Below, piece by piece: positions 32,431-40,908 of a stretch of 64,000 bases of DNA; the first letter of the stretch is position 1; each line of letters begins with the position of its first letter. The notes beneath the pieces are model-generated. The model had not been told where the DNA came from, searched no databases, and saw only the letters and a program-made list of their open reading frames with translations. The position numbers were made by a program, and so were the translations under genes. The stretch is from Alcaligenes pakistanensis (GTDB taxonomy: Bacteria > Pseudomonadota > Gammaproteobacteria > Burkholderiales > Burkholderiaceae_B): contig NZ_BMZN01000004.1 of NCBI RefSeq assembly GCF_014652815.1, forward strand, positions 375,137 through 439,136. The letters run 5' to 3'.

Positions 32431-33675
32431 TCACCGCTCTACATCCACCCCAACCCGCCCATCCGAACGCGAGACCACCGTCACCGGCAACTGCTCCTGC
32501 AACGCCAATAAAAAGCCCTGTGCATCTTCGATATTAAAAACACCCGCCATACGCAGGCGTTTCAGTTTTTCGTCCATCAGTTCAATCGGTTCTGGCAGAT
32601 AGCGGTTCATTTCCTGAACGACTTCATCCAAAGTCTGATCCCGGAACACCACCTTACCTTGCCGCCAAGCGGTGCGTGCAGCTACATCCGTTTGCTGCAC
32701 CGACCATGCCTGTTCTTCACTACCTTGCGCCAACATGCCCGGTGTCAGCGACGCTTGTTTGCGATTCCACCAAGGCCCGGACGAGACGTTGACTGAGCCT
32801 TCAGTCACGGCCACGTCGACATTCCCTTGTGCATGTCGACGCACATTGAACACGGTACCCGTAACTTCGACTTGCACTTGCCCGGCATCCACGATGAAGG
32901 GACGGTTCTTATCAGTTCGAACTGCAAAGGTTGCCTCCCCTTTCAATAAGGTGAGCTGACGTCGATGCGCCTGATAATGCAGTACCAATTCCGTGGACAC
33001 ATTCATGTGGACTTCGGAGCCATCTGGCAGCGATACGGTTCTTTGCTCACCGAAGGCAGTGGCATAGCTCAGGGCATGGCTGACAGTATCTTGCTGGGCT
33101 AGGTAAGCACCGCCTGCGCCTAACACTACGACAGCACCGAGCGCGGCTCCTTGCCAGAGAAAACGGCGTCTTGCCGCGTTGGGAGGCACTGCGAAGGAGG
33201 CCGTTTCCCTACTCGATGTCGTTGATGAATGCTCATCTGAAACCGAGCCAAAGTACGAAATTGAAGTCTCTGGTGCTGTCGAACTCAACACCGATGACGG
33301 ATTAGATCCAGAACCAAACCTAGCCTCAGATCCAGACCTAGACCCAGACGGCAAAATCGATCTCTCATCAGAGTCAGAAACAGAAGCAAAACCAGAGGCC
33401 GAAATCACAGCAGAACCAGCATTTGAAGCCGAACCGACATTAGCCCCGTCATCCTCATCCAGCATCTCCCGTAACTCCCCATCGGGAATCAACAAACTAC
33501 TCTGCCAGATACTCTCCAAGGCTCGATACTCGAACTCATTCTGACCATCAGCCCTTCTCCATTCCAGAAACCGCTTTTCCTCCGCCACGCTGAAATCACC
33601 CGAGTGCACGCGAGCAAACCAGTAGGCAGCGGCATCATGGGGATTGTCAGGAAAGGAAGAAGTTTCTGAAGTCAT
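32431..33675 (-). CDS. fecR: FecR-family anti-sigma factor with Ser-rich insertion
   Basis: Inner-membrane regulator that keeps FecI inactive until the receptor signals. The N-terminal DUF4880 segment (about 15-60; DAAAYWFARVHSGDFSVAEEKRF) is cytoplasmic. A single helix lies near 177-197, and the periplasmic FecR domain is about 205-320, with a C-terminal STN-like part (LDEVVQEMNRYLP, RMAGVFNIEDAQGFL). Between DUF4880 and the helix is an unusual stretch of about 88 Ser/Gly/Ala-rich residues (83-170 counted from the ATG at 33687). The second ATG (33675) is the likely start. FecR proteins are normally about 320 residues, so the excess is this insertion. Confidence 0.9.
   Translation of the reverse strand: MTSETSSFPDNPHDAAAYWFARVHSGDFSVAEEKRFLEWRRADGQNEFEYRALESIWQSSLLIPDGELREMLDEDDGANVGSASNAGSAVISASGFASVSDSDERSILPSGSRSGSEARFGSGSNPSSVLSSTAPETSISYFGSVSDEHSSTTSSRETASFAVPPNAARRRFLWQGAALGAVVVLGAGGAYLAQQDTVSHALSYATAFGEQRTVSLPDGSEVHMNVSTELVLHYQAHRRQLTLLKGEATFAVRTDKNRPFIVDAGQVQVEVTGTVFNVRRHAQGNVDVAVTEGSVNVSSGPWWNRKQASLTPGMLAQGSEEQAWSVQQTDVAARTAWRQGKVVFRDQTLDEVVQEMNRYLPEPIELMDEKLKRLRMAGVFNIEDAQGFLLALQEQLPVTVVSRSDGRVGVDVER
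33178..33441 (-). repeat. Low-complexity Ser-rich coding insert inside fecR
   Basis: A roughly 264-base segment encodes Ser/Gly/Ala/Glu-rich sequence with repeated short words (SGS, SxSGS, GSxS). On the plus strand it reads as imperfect repeats of CCAGA and CAGAA type words. It probably expanded by slippage between two conserved fecR parts. Confidence 0.7.
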
Positions 33676-33751
33676 GGGAAGCAGCAAATTACAAAAAGCA
33701 GACCGCCAAATTGCGTGTCTTGTCTGCGCGGGACAAGTGCCAATTGCTCAC

Positions 33752-34264
33752 TTAATGGGGAGCATGATTTTTAAGGCGTTCACGCAAATGGCGCATGGCC
33801 TGGATCATGTATTTCTCGACCATATTCACGGAAATGTTCAGCTTGTCTGCAATTTCCGCTTGAGTATATCCCTCCAGCCGGTGCCACAAGAAGACTTGCC
33901 GACATTTGGGAGATAACTCGCTCAGGGCCTCTTTCAAGGAAGACAGTAACTGCGCAGTGCGTATGGAGCTGTCGGGGTCGCGCTCCAGGGGGTGCTCGTC
34001 CTCCCCCAACTGATGCAAAGGCACGGTTTCCAAGAAGTTGGAATGACGATGCACATCAATCAAGCGATTGCGCACGCTGCGATGAAAGTAAGCACGCGGA
34101 TTGGGGTTAGGCAGACCAGGCCAGTCGGCTTCCAGGGCGCGCACCATGACGTCGTGGGTGGCGTCCTCCGCCTCGGCCCGGTTACCCGAGCGTCGCGCCC
34201 ACACGCCGATCAGCTCGCCATAATAGGCGAGCCAAGGTTTTTTGGACGTGGGGGAACGGGACAT
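33752..34264 (-). CDS. fecI: FecI-type ECF sigma factor
   Basis: Extracytoplasmic-function sigma factor of 170 residues. Region 2 includes AEDATHDVMVRALE, and PRAYFHRSVRNRLIDVHRH is typical of the FecI group. Region 4 includes LSELSPKCRQVFLWHRLEGYTQAEIADKLNISVNMVEKYMIQAMRHLRERL. It directs transcription of the FecA-type receptor when released by FecR. fecR follows 77 bases downstream on the same strand. A Fur-like box stands upstream, the classical two-level iron control. Confidence 0.95.
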   Translation of the reverse strand: MSRSPTSKKPWLAYYGELIGVWARRSGNRAEAEDATHDVMVRALEADWPGLPNPNPRAYFHRSVRNRLIDVHRHSNFLETVPLHQLGEDEHPLERDPDSSIRTAQLLSSLKEALSELSPKCRQVFLWHRLEGYTQAEIADKLNISVNMVEKYMIQAMRHLRERLKNHAPH

Positions 34265-34303
34265 GGATCAAATGAGAAAAGCCGGAAGCACATGATATTA
34301 ACA

Positions 34304-34321
34304 ACTATTCTCATTATCATG
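34304..34321 (-). promoter_or_regulatory. Fur box upstream of fecI
   Basis: On the minus strand CATGATAATGAGAATAGT, matching the GATAATGATAAT half-pattern of the Fur consensus well. It is 40 bases upstream of the fecI ATG, where Fur repression is expected. Confidence 0.75.
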
Positions 34322-34400
34322 TAGGCAATGAACACGCTTTAACTGCAAGATGCACAAGAACATCTACCAAACCCAATAAGACTACCTCCACAAGAATCAA

Positions 34401-35027
34401 CTACTGGCTAATAGCCCCAAGAGGCAAGGCAGGAATCACGAACGGTGCCCAGATAATTGTTTCAACCAGATTAGGCGTAGTGCTGAGACTGCCTTTCATC
34501 TGCTCCACCTTTGTCTCGACGGAGGCAGGAAACTCAATCACTTGATGCGCTGGCGGCACATGATCGACCGCCCTGCCCTTGCTGACTCTTTCCTGCTTGA
34601 TATAGAGCGTATCGGTGTGCTCCAGCGCTCTGGCCAGGGCCGGAATCCGGCGCACAAAGCTGACGCCATCCGGTTTGAACACCTGAAATTGGTAGGTTTC
34701 CAGCAAGGCAGTTTTGTCTAACTCACTCAGTTGATGCGCGGCAATGTAGATATAGAAAGTCGCCCGCACTTCCTTGTTGGGAAACACATGCACGGCACTA
34801 GAAAGGTGAGAAGTCTGTGCGCCTAGACGGGACTGCCAGAACTGCACAAAAGGGGCCAATTCGACTTTAGGGAAAACGTACGAAGGCTGATCCGCAGTCA
34901 GTAAGTAAAAGCTGCTTTGATCTTCTGCAATAGCCGTCATGCTTGTTGTATCGATTTTCTCGGGTGAATAAGTCGTTGCGCAGCCAAGCAGAAAACTCAG
35001 CAAAAAAATAAAGCCATACTTGAACAT
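34401..35027 (-). CDS. Uncharacterised lipoprotein
   Basis: A 208-residue exported lipoprotein. The start at 35027 gives MFKYGFIFLLSFLLGC, a short hydrophobic signal with lipobox LLGC (Cys16). The mature part has no motif that I recognise. It alternates strands and helices (PSYVFPKVELAPFVQFW, EVRATFYIYIAAHQL, FQVFKPDGVSFVRRIPALAR) and contains no further cysteines. It lies after fecI on the same strand but about 130 bases away, beyond the fecI promoter, so it is an independent unit. An in-frame upstream ATG (35084) would bury the lipobox and is rejected. Confidence 0.8.
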   Translation of the reverse strand: MFKYGFIFLLSFLLGCATTYSPEKIDTTSMTAIAEDQSSFYLLTADQPSYVFPKVELAPFVQFWQSRLGAQTSHLSSAVHVFPNKEVRATFYIYIAAHQLSELDKTALLETYQFQVFKPDGVSFVRRIPALARALEHTDTLYIKQERVSKGRAVDHVPPAHQVIEFPASVETKVEQMKGSLSTTPNLVETIIWAPFVIPALPLGAISQ

Positions 35028-35100
35028 ACGCGTGATACCGCCCTGAATCATCCATGCCGCATCTATCCGGCATACGCACCTCAAGTCCCAAGAGGCATCA

Positions 35101-35128
35101 TAAAAAAACGCAGCGTATCAACGCTGCG
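35101..35128 (-). terminator. Rho-independent terminator of the phnA/yjdM gene
   Basis: CGCAGCGT-ATCA-ACGCTGCG (35109-35128) with seven A residues on the left, which read as a T-run on the minus strand immediately after the stem. Confidence 0.85.
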
Positions 35129-35152
35129 CCTACAAAACCCAAGTCTGAACGC

Positions 35153-35497
35153 TTAGGCTTTCTTCAAATACATGGCCTTCAACAAGTAGCTGATGCCATC
35201 GATCTTGCAATCGACTTCATGGTCACCTCGAACCAGACGGATGCCTTTGGCCTTGGCGCCTTTCTTCAAGGTATTGGAACCCTTAACTTTCAAATCGCGA
35301 ATCAGAATGACGTCATCGCCCGCCGCCAGCAAATTACCGTTGCTGTCTTTAACAATCAACTCGTCGCCATCGGTGTCAGCCTCGGCAGTGGACTCATTGT
35401 CTTGCCATTCGTAGCCACAATCGGCACAGACCCATTGCTCAGTGTCATGGTAGGTATTTTCCAAGGTGCACTGTGGACAAGGAAGCGGTGTGCTCAT
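35153..35497 (-). CDS. yjdM: PhnA/YjdM-family zinc-ribbon protein
   Basis: A 114-residue cytoplasmic protein. A zinc ribbon at the N-terminus uses CPQC and CADC (about 7-10 and 24-27). The conserved PhnA domain follows: VKDSNGNLLAAGDDVILIRDLKVKG and KIDGISYLLKAMYLKK. Despite the name, the family is not known to break phosphonates; its role is unsettled. It is a single gene with its own terminator. Confidence 0.93.
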   Translation of the reverse strand: MSTPLPCPQCTLENTYHDTEQWVCADCGYEWQDNESTAEADTDGDELIVKDSNGNLLAAGDDVILIRDLKVKGSNTLKKGAKAKGIRLVRGDHEVDCKIDGISYLLKAMYLKKA

Positions 35498-35579
35498 ATT
35501 TTTTTCCTGAAAAAAGCTGGGTGCTGCTGCACCAGAAGTGCGGCCAGTTTAGCCCTTTGCATCAGGAAGGCCAAAAACA

Positions 35580-35610
35580 CACTGGCCCTGCCTACACAGC
35601 AGGGCCAGTG
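35580..35610 (-). terminator. Terminator of the TRAP-transporter operon
   Basis: CACTGGCCCTGC and GCAGGGCCAGTG form a perfect 12-bp stem around CTACACA. The minus strand continues GTTTTTGG, so it is a good intrinsic terminator just after dctM. Confidence 0.8.
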
Positions 35611-35622
35611 CGATAGGCCCAA

Positions 35623-36903
35623 TTACATCGTGGGCATAAGCAATTCTGGCAGCCAGGTGGACAGGATAGGAATATAAGTGACCACTCCGAGCAGTACCAA
35701 AAGAATCAGAAAGAACGGCGTGGTGCCCCGTATCACCTGCGACAAAGGCACTTTGCCTATGTCTGACACCACAAAAAGATTCAACCCCAATGGCGGACTT
35801 AACAACGCAATTTCCATGTTCACCACCACCAGTACGCCGAAATGGATGGGGTCGATTTTCAACGGCTCCAGCAAGGGCAGCACCAAGGGCATCATGATCA
35901 TCAGCACCGACAGCACTTCCAGGAACATGCCCAGAAACAGCAAAACAAGATTCAAGAACAACAGGAACTGCCAACCCTTGATATCCCACTCGTGCAGTTG
36001 AGCCACCAGCTTGGCACCTAAACCACTTTCTGTAATCCAGTGACCAAAGGGCAAGGCTACCGCCACAATAATCATGATCACCGCTGCGTTGCGTACTCCA
36101 ACAGCCAGGACGGATAAGGTCTCTTTGACCGTGATACCTTTGTAGACAAACAGCGCCAGGATATACGCCACCACGGCGGAGACCGCAGCAGATTCCGACA
36201 AGGTCATGAAGCCGCCGTACAAGCCACCCAAAACGATCAAAGGGATCAACAAGGTCGGCAAGGCCAGCATTGTTTTATGCAACTTTTCGCCTCGGGTGAT
36301 GGTGCTGCTATCAATGGCGTAATTCTTTTTGCGGCTAAACCAGATGATGTAGCCCGAGATCATCAGAATCTGCAAAATGGCTGGGATGACGCCGGCCAGG
36401 AAAAGCCGGGGGATGGAGACATCGGCCAAGACACCGTAAATAACAAAGGCCAGAGATGGGGGAATTAAGATCCCCAGCGTGCCTGCCGAGGCCACGATAC
36501 CAGAGGCAAAGCCACCGGAATAACCGCTACGCAACATAGCGGGAATCAGGATGGTACCCATAGCAATCGCTGTCGCCACCGAGGACCCGCACATAGTGGC
36601 AAACAAGGCGCAGGCGGTAATCCCGACCAGACCCACGCCCCCACGAATCTGCCCTACCCAGGCCTGTGCGGCATCAACCAAAGCACGTGCGATACCACCA
36701 CGTTCCATAAAGGTGGCGGCAATCACAAAGTAAGGAACGGCCAGCAAAGGAACCGAGTTCAGCTCGTCAATCAAACGTTGAGCCAATGACAGCAAGGCAT
36801 CGTCCTGATAGAACAGCACTACACCCGTTGTACCCAGCGCCAAAAAGATAGGTGTACCAATAGCCAGCAGGGCCAAAAAACCCAGAAAAACAATCCCGAT
36901 CAT
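35623..36903 (-). CDS. dctM: TRAP transporter large permease (DctM type)
   Basis: The main translocation subunit of a tripartite ATP-independent periplasmic transporter, 426 residues with about twelve helices. Family features include GIARALVDAAQAWVGQIRGG, MCGSSVATAIAMGTILIP and SPPLGLNLFVVSDIG. It uses a sodium or proton gradient to import an organic acid delivered by the binding protein. It overlaps dctQ by 4 bases and closes the operon amidase-dctP-dctQ-dctM (minus strand order). The name is by family; the substrate is not C4-dicarboxylate by evidence. Confidence 0.93.
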   Translation of the reverse strand: MIGIVFLGFLALLAIGTPIFLALGTTGVVLFYQDDALLSLAQRLIDELNSVPLLAVPYFVIAATFMERGGIARALVDAAQAWVGQIRGGVGLVGITACALFATMCGSSVATAIAMGTILIPAMLRSGYSGGFASGIVASAGTLGILIPPSLAFVIYGVLADVSIPRLFLAGVIPAILQILMISGYIIWFSRKKNYAIDSSTITRGEKLHKTMLALPTLLIPLIVLGGLYGGFMTLSESAAVSAVVAYILALFVYKGITVKETLSVLAVGVRNAAVIMIIVAVALPFGHWITESGLGAKLVAQLHEWDIKGWQFLLFLNLVLLFLGMFLEVLSVLMIMMPLVLPLLEPLKIDPIHFGVLVVVNMEIALLSPPLGLNLFVVSDIGKVPLSQVIRGTTPFFLILLVLLGVVTYIPILSTWLPELLMPTM

Positions 36904-37445
36904 GGTTGCCGCTCCTGGCCGACTGGACTACGTACACAGCGGAGCAGCAAAAGCAGATAGCGCAAGCTCATCAAGCTCATGCCCACTGGTAAAGCAGCGG
37001 TATAAATCCACAAGGGAAAGCGCAAGCTGGTCGAGGACACGTCCCCAAACTCGTAGGCCTCCATGGTGATTTGCACGCCCAGATAGCTCATCAGCATAGA
37101 AAACAGCAGACCCAGCAAGTAGCTAAACAAGAAAGCCTTGTGCTTGAGACCAGGCGACAAATAATTCAGGACGATATCGGCCTTGATGTGCCGTCCTTGC
37201 GCGGTAATGACACCCAGGGACAAAAACACTGCCCAGACAATCAGATAGACCTGAATTTCATCGCTGGCCGTAATGGCGTAACTGCTGCTGGTATTGCGCA
37301 GGATCACGTTATACAGACAAACCAGTACAGCCAGTAGTCCCAGTAAACCTACGATCACATCTTCGACTCGCTGCAGCGCAGAGGGAGGCTTAGCCTCCCC
37401 CAAGGCTGTCGTGTCCTTATTGGTACAGGTATTGGACATGCTCAA
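36900..37445 (-). CDS. dctQ: TRAP transporter small permease (DctQ type)
   Basis: A 181-residue membrane subunit with four helices, which stabilises and assists the large permease. LRNTSSSYAITASDEIQVYLIVWAVFLSLG and QGRHIKADIVLNYL are the characteristic DctQ segments. It lies between dctP (12 bases) and dctM (4-base overlap), the normal order. A second Met at position 3 is an alternative start. Confidence 0.9.
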   Translation of the reverse strand: MSMSNTCTNKDTTALGEAKPPSALQRVEDVIVGLLGLLAVLVCLYNVILRNTSSSYAITASDEIQVYLIVWAVFLSLGVITAQGRHIKADIVLNYLSPGLKHKAFLFSYLLGLLFSMLMSYLGVQITMEAYEFGDVSSTSLRFPLWIYTAALPVGMSLMSLRYLLLLLRCVRSPVGQERQP

Positions 37446-37457
37446 GCCTTTTGTTAT

Positions 37458-38489
37458 TTAGAAATCCACGTTTGCCGTTTGGAGTTCTTGCTTGGCCAGT
37501 TGCTCAGCCTCTGCATCAATCTTCATGGCTTTGACCAAAGCATCCTGCGTTTTTGTCAGCTTCTTGCGGGCTTCGGTGCGGGCAGCTTCATCGGGGCTGA
37601 AAGCCTGGATGCCGTTTTCTGCCAAAGTCTTGGCGGCATCCTGCTCCACCTGCTTGACCATATTGCGCTGTTCCACAACCGCCACTTGCCAGGCTTCGGT
37701 AATCGCCTTCTGCACTTCAGGGCTTTGCTTTTTCCAGAAGCGCTCGCCGACCAAAGGAACGTACTGCGCCATCATCTGATAGTCGTCAAAGCTATATTTC
37801 AAACCGGAATCCCACAGCTTGGCAGTACGCACACCTTCCCGGCTGCTGGCAATCGCGTCGATGGCACCTTGGCTCATGGCCATGGGCAAATCGGAGAATG
37901 GAATCATCACCGGTACACCTCCCAAGGCTTCAATACGAGCCGAGAAAGTCGTGCCGCCCGAGTACTGAATCTTCATACCTTGAAGTTGGTCGTAAGAACG
38001 CACGTCTTTGCCCGTGCTGTAGAAGTGAATCGAACCGGCATCCGCCCAGTTACCCAACACTTTCACCTTCAAACGGTCTTCAATTTTCTGATTGACCAGT
38101 GCGCCCAGCTTTCCATCCATCAGACGGTGGGTGATCTCGGGATCAACCCCGTAAAACATAGGCAGAGCAGTGACAGCGGCACTAGGCTCACTGCCTTCCA
38201 ACTGCCAAGTTCCGGGCAGACCCATTTCAATGGCGCCCTGGCGCAGGGCCTTGGGAACATCACGGTCCCGGAATAGCTGGGCACTGGGGTAGACCTCGAC
38301 AATCAGTTGGTCCCCTACTCTTTTTTGCAGCTCTGCCACAAAAACTTCCACGCCTTTATTACGGACATGGTTAGGGTTGGTATCCAGCGAAATCCGGAAC
38401 TTATCCGCTGCATGAGCAGCAGGGGCCAGTGTTAGGGCAAGGGCAACTAGCCCCGCGCAACGCAAAGGAGATACGCGATAGAGCGACAT
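37458..38489 (-). CDS. dctP: TRAP transporter periplasmic binding protein (DctP type)
   Basis: Periplasmic receptor of 343 residues with a clear signal peptide (MSLYRVSPLRCAGLVALALTLA...HA). The DctP fold is seen in IEVYPSAQLFRD-like and GMKIQYSGGTTFSARIEALGG segments, the latter holding the arginine that usually binds the substrate carboxylate. It delivers an organic acid or related compound to DctQM. The amidase gene 45 bases upstream suggests that the ligand is an amide or the acid derived from one. Confidence 0.9.
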   Translation of the reverse strand: MSLYRVSPLRCAGLVALALTLAPAAHAADKFRISLDTNPNHVRNKGVEVFVAELQKRVGDQLIVEVYPSAQLFRDRDVPKALRQGAIEMGLPGTWQLEGSEPSAAVTALPMFYGVDPEITHRLMDGKLGALVNQKIEDRLKVKVLGNWADAGSIHFYSTGKDVRSYDQLQGMKIQYSGGTTFSARIEALGGVPVMIPFSDLPMAMSQGAIDAIASSREGVRTAKLWDSGLKYSFDDYQMMAQYVPLVGERFWKKQSPEVQKAITEAWQVAVVEQRNMVKQVEQDAAKTLAENGIQAFSPDEAARTEARKKLTKTQDALVKAMKIDAEAEQLAKQELQTANVDF

Positions 38490-38534
38490 GGTTTTTTTCC
38501 TGGTGGTAGAGGTTGGTTTCTGCAGCGAATAGTT

Positions 38535-40037
38535 TTAGTTTTTGCCGAACAAGGCATGCCCTGCGGCTTCCAAACGTTGAGCAACAGCCAGCAAACGCCA
38601 GTCGTCACCCTGTTTGGCAATCAGTTGCAGCCCAATCGGTGCGCCATCTTTTGCCCTGCCCCAAGGAATGGAGATAGCGGGTGAGCCAGACAGGCTAAAG
38701 GGCATGGTCAGTTGCGTGACGGCGGTATGCAGAGGGTAGATTTTCTGACCTATCTGAACCTCTGTCGCCCCGACTTTAGGAGCCGGACAACGCATGGTGG
38801 GGCAAATCAGAATATCGACGTGCTCAAACAAAGCATCAATGTGGGCATTGAAGTCCGTACGCAGCTTTTGTGCGCGTATATACCAGGGCGCCGGCAAAAA
38901 ATGCCCGATTTCCAGCCGGATACGGATTTCTTCGCTGATCTTGTCTGCCTGTTCCTGAAGGCGGTCGGTGTAGGACGCAGTGGCCTCGGAAGTGATGATC
39001 ATGAACTGCAAGGCAGCTGCCATATGGGCTTCTGGCAACATGATTGCCTGCACCACGGCCTGATCCTGTTCCAGACTACGGCAAGCCTGATCCAGCGCGC
39101 CCAGTACTTGTGATTCCAAGGGGTCCACGAAGTAACCACCCAGGCGTCCAATACGGATACCGTCCAAATTCTGTACCGCCCAATTTGGCTCTTGCGGCAA
39201 ATCCAGTAACCCCGCATAAACCAGGGCGCAATCTTGCACGTATTTTCCTATGGGGCCCAAATGGTCCAGGCTGGGGGCGACATCAATCGAGCCTTCCCGT
39301 GGGACGCTATCGTAAGTAGGTTTGAAGCCTACTACTCCACAACAAGCAGCCGGTAAACGGATGGACCCACCTGTGTCAGTACCCAGCGTGACGCGACAGA
39401 CATCCGCCGCCACAATCGCAGCAGAACCGCCGCTGGAGCCGCCGGGAATATGCTCGGGCGAGGCTGGATTGATCACCCGACCATAACGGGGGTTATTGCT
39501 GCTGGCCCCAAAGGCCATCTCGTGCTGATTAGCCATACCAATCACCACCGCCCCCTTGGAGCGCAAACGCGCCACGCTTAAAGCGTCGTGGGGAGCGGGC
39601 TCAAAATGGCCTGAAGCACTGCCAGCGGTGACAGGAAAACCGGCCACCGCTGTCATGTCTTTCACTGCAATCGGCAGATTATGTAAATAGCCTGGCTGGC
39701 CGCTGGGTGCTGTCTCAGCCAAGACCGTAAACAAATGCAGCTCGGGATTCAGGTCTTTGGCACACTTCAAGGCTTGATCCGGTTCTGCAAGAATAGCCGG
39801 CAACGTAAACTGTGCTCGCGGCACGGTTCCTTGCGCGGGTTTTATCTGAACCAAGCTGGCCTGATACGGTTGAGCCGCCGTGTTGGGCAAGCTCAGAAAA
39901 TGTTGGATTTCCGCTTCGTTAATGGCTAAACGTTGTATCCATTGTTCAGCGGTATTGGGCTTACTGACGGGCTGTTGTATCCAGCCTGCGTACTGTTCGA
40001 AGGTATAGCGTAGGTCCGCCTGCGTAGTGCTGGCCAT
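38535..40037 (-). CDS. Amidase-signature hydrolase
   Basis: A 500-residue cytoplasmic amidase of the Ser-cisSer-Lys family. The triad is visible: Lys126 in PIAVKDMTAV, the cis-Ser in GGSSGGSAA (199-207) and the nucleophile Ser225 in GTDTGGSIRLPA. Homologues hydrolyse aliphatic or aromatic amides, allophanate or aminoacyl-tRNA; this one lacks the GatA-specific partner genes. First gene of the operon with a TRAP transporter, it probably cuts an imported amide to acid and ammonia. It is divergent from the IclR regulator. Confidence 0.9.
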   Translation of the reverse strand: MASTTQADLRYTFEQYAGWIQQPVSKPNTAEQWIQRLAINEAEIQHFLSLPNTAAQPYQASLVQIKPAQGTVPRAQFTLPAILAEPDQALKCAKDLNPELHLFTVLAETAPSGQPGYLHNLPIAVKDMTAVAGFPVTAGSASGHFEPAPHDALSVARLRSKGAVVIGMANQHEMAFGASSNNPRYGRVINPASPEHIPGGSSGGSAAIVAADVCRVTLGTDTGGSIRLPAACCGVVGFKPTYDSVPREGSIDVAPSLDHLGPIGKYVQDCALVYAGLLDLPQEPNWAVQNLDGIRIGRLGGYFVDPLESQVLGALDQACRSLEQDQAVVQAIMLPEAHMAAALQFMIITSEATASYTDRLQEQADKISEEIRIRLEIGHFLPAPWYIRAQKLRTDFNAHIDALFEHVDILICPTMRCPAPKVGATEVQIGQKIYPLHTAVTQLTMPFSLSGSPAISIPWGRAKDGAPIGLQLIAKQGDDWRLLAVAQRLEAAGHALFGKN

Positions 40038-40067
40038 TGTTTTGTCCCCTGGGCATATTTTGCCGTA

Positions 40068-40084
40068 GTTTCATCAGATGAAAC
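40068..40084. promoter_or_regulatory. Perfect palindrome GTTTCAT-CAG-ATGAAAC, candidate IclR operator
   Basis: A 17-bp perfect inverted repeat in the 89-base divergent region between the amidase/TRAP operon and the IclR gene. Position and symmetry suit an IclR-type repressor controlling both. Confidence 0.6.
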
Positions 40085-40126
40085 TCGTGTATTATTTTCA
40101 TAAAAATCTATCAGAGGAGTTGGGTG

Positions 40127-40831
40127 ATGTCAAGAAAGGACAGTCCTGAACAAGCCGTACAAAAACAGTCTGCACCGGCTGGTGTCGCGGCTTTGGAACG
40201 CGGTCTATCAATCTTGCGCACCCTGGGGCAGCAAGAAGGATTAAGCCTGACGGAGATTGCCCAACGCAGTGATCTGAATAAAGCCACGGCCCTGCGACTG
40301 CTGCGAACGTTAGAGCAGCAAGGCTTTGTCTGGAGAGACGGGCGACAGCTGTATTACTTTGGCTATGCGCTGGCCGTCATCACCCGCAATCTGAGCATGG
40401 AAAACTGGCTGGCCAGCAGCATGCAGCCGGAACTGGATTTGATGGCAAAACAAACAGGCGAGACCGCTTCGTTTTTCAATTGCAGTGGCGAGCAACGTTT
40501 ATGCGTTGCAGTGGCGATGGGTTGGCGCGATGTGGGACACCGCTTATGCGCGGGGGATACCTTGCCCATGACGGGCGCCAGTGGGCATGTTCTGGCTGAG
40601 TTCAGTGATGGCAGGCCCAAGGATTACGAATTCAAAGTCTCCCAGTCTTTGGGAGAACGAGTGGCCGAATTGGCTGCTTTGGCCGTGCCTGTGTTCAGTG
40701 GCGACGGGAAACTACTGGGGGCGTTAGGCCTCTCAGGAACACGGACGCGGTTTCAAGAGGATGACTACCGCCAGGAGCTCTGTGCTCACTTAGCCGCCTC
40801 GCTAGAACGCATACACAGCGCCGTGCCGTAA
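40127..40831 (+). CDS. IclR-family transcriptional regulator
   Basis: A 234-residue regulator. The N-terminal winged helix (about 20-80) has GVAALERGLSILRTL and LSLTEIAQRSDLNKATALRLLRTLEQQGF. The C-terminal effector domain includes GEQRLCVAVAMG and AVPVFSGDGKLLGALGLSG. The ATG at 40127 is used with AGAGGAG eight bases before; a GTG one codon earlier is possible. Divergent from the amidase-TRAP operon and separated from it by a palindrome, it is the probable local regulator, responding to the imported compound. Confidence 0.92.
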   Translation: MSRKDSPEQAVQKQSAPAGVAALERGLSILRTLGQQEGLSLTEIAQRSDLNKATALRLLRTLEQQGFVWRDGRQLYYFGYALAVITRNLSMENWLASSMQPELDLMAKQTGETASFFNCSGEQRLCVAVAMGWRDVGHRLCAGDTLPMTGASGHVLAEFSDGRPKDYEFKVSQSLGERVAELAALAVPVFSGDGKLLGALGLSGTRTRFQEDDYRQELCAHLAASLERIHSAVP

Positions 40832-40908
40832 TGCTGAATCAGGCAGGCCCCGTCATGACGATAGAGCCTGCTCACCTGCGCGTCCGTGAACCTAGACAAT
40901 CGTTGCGA

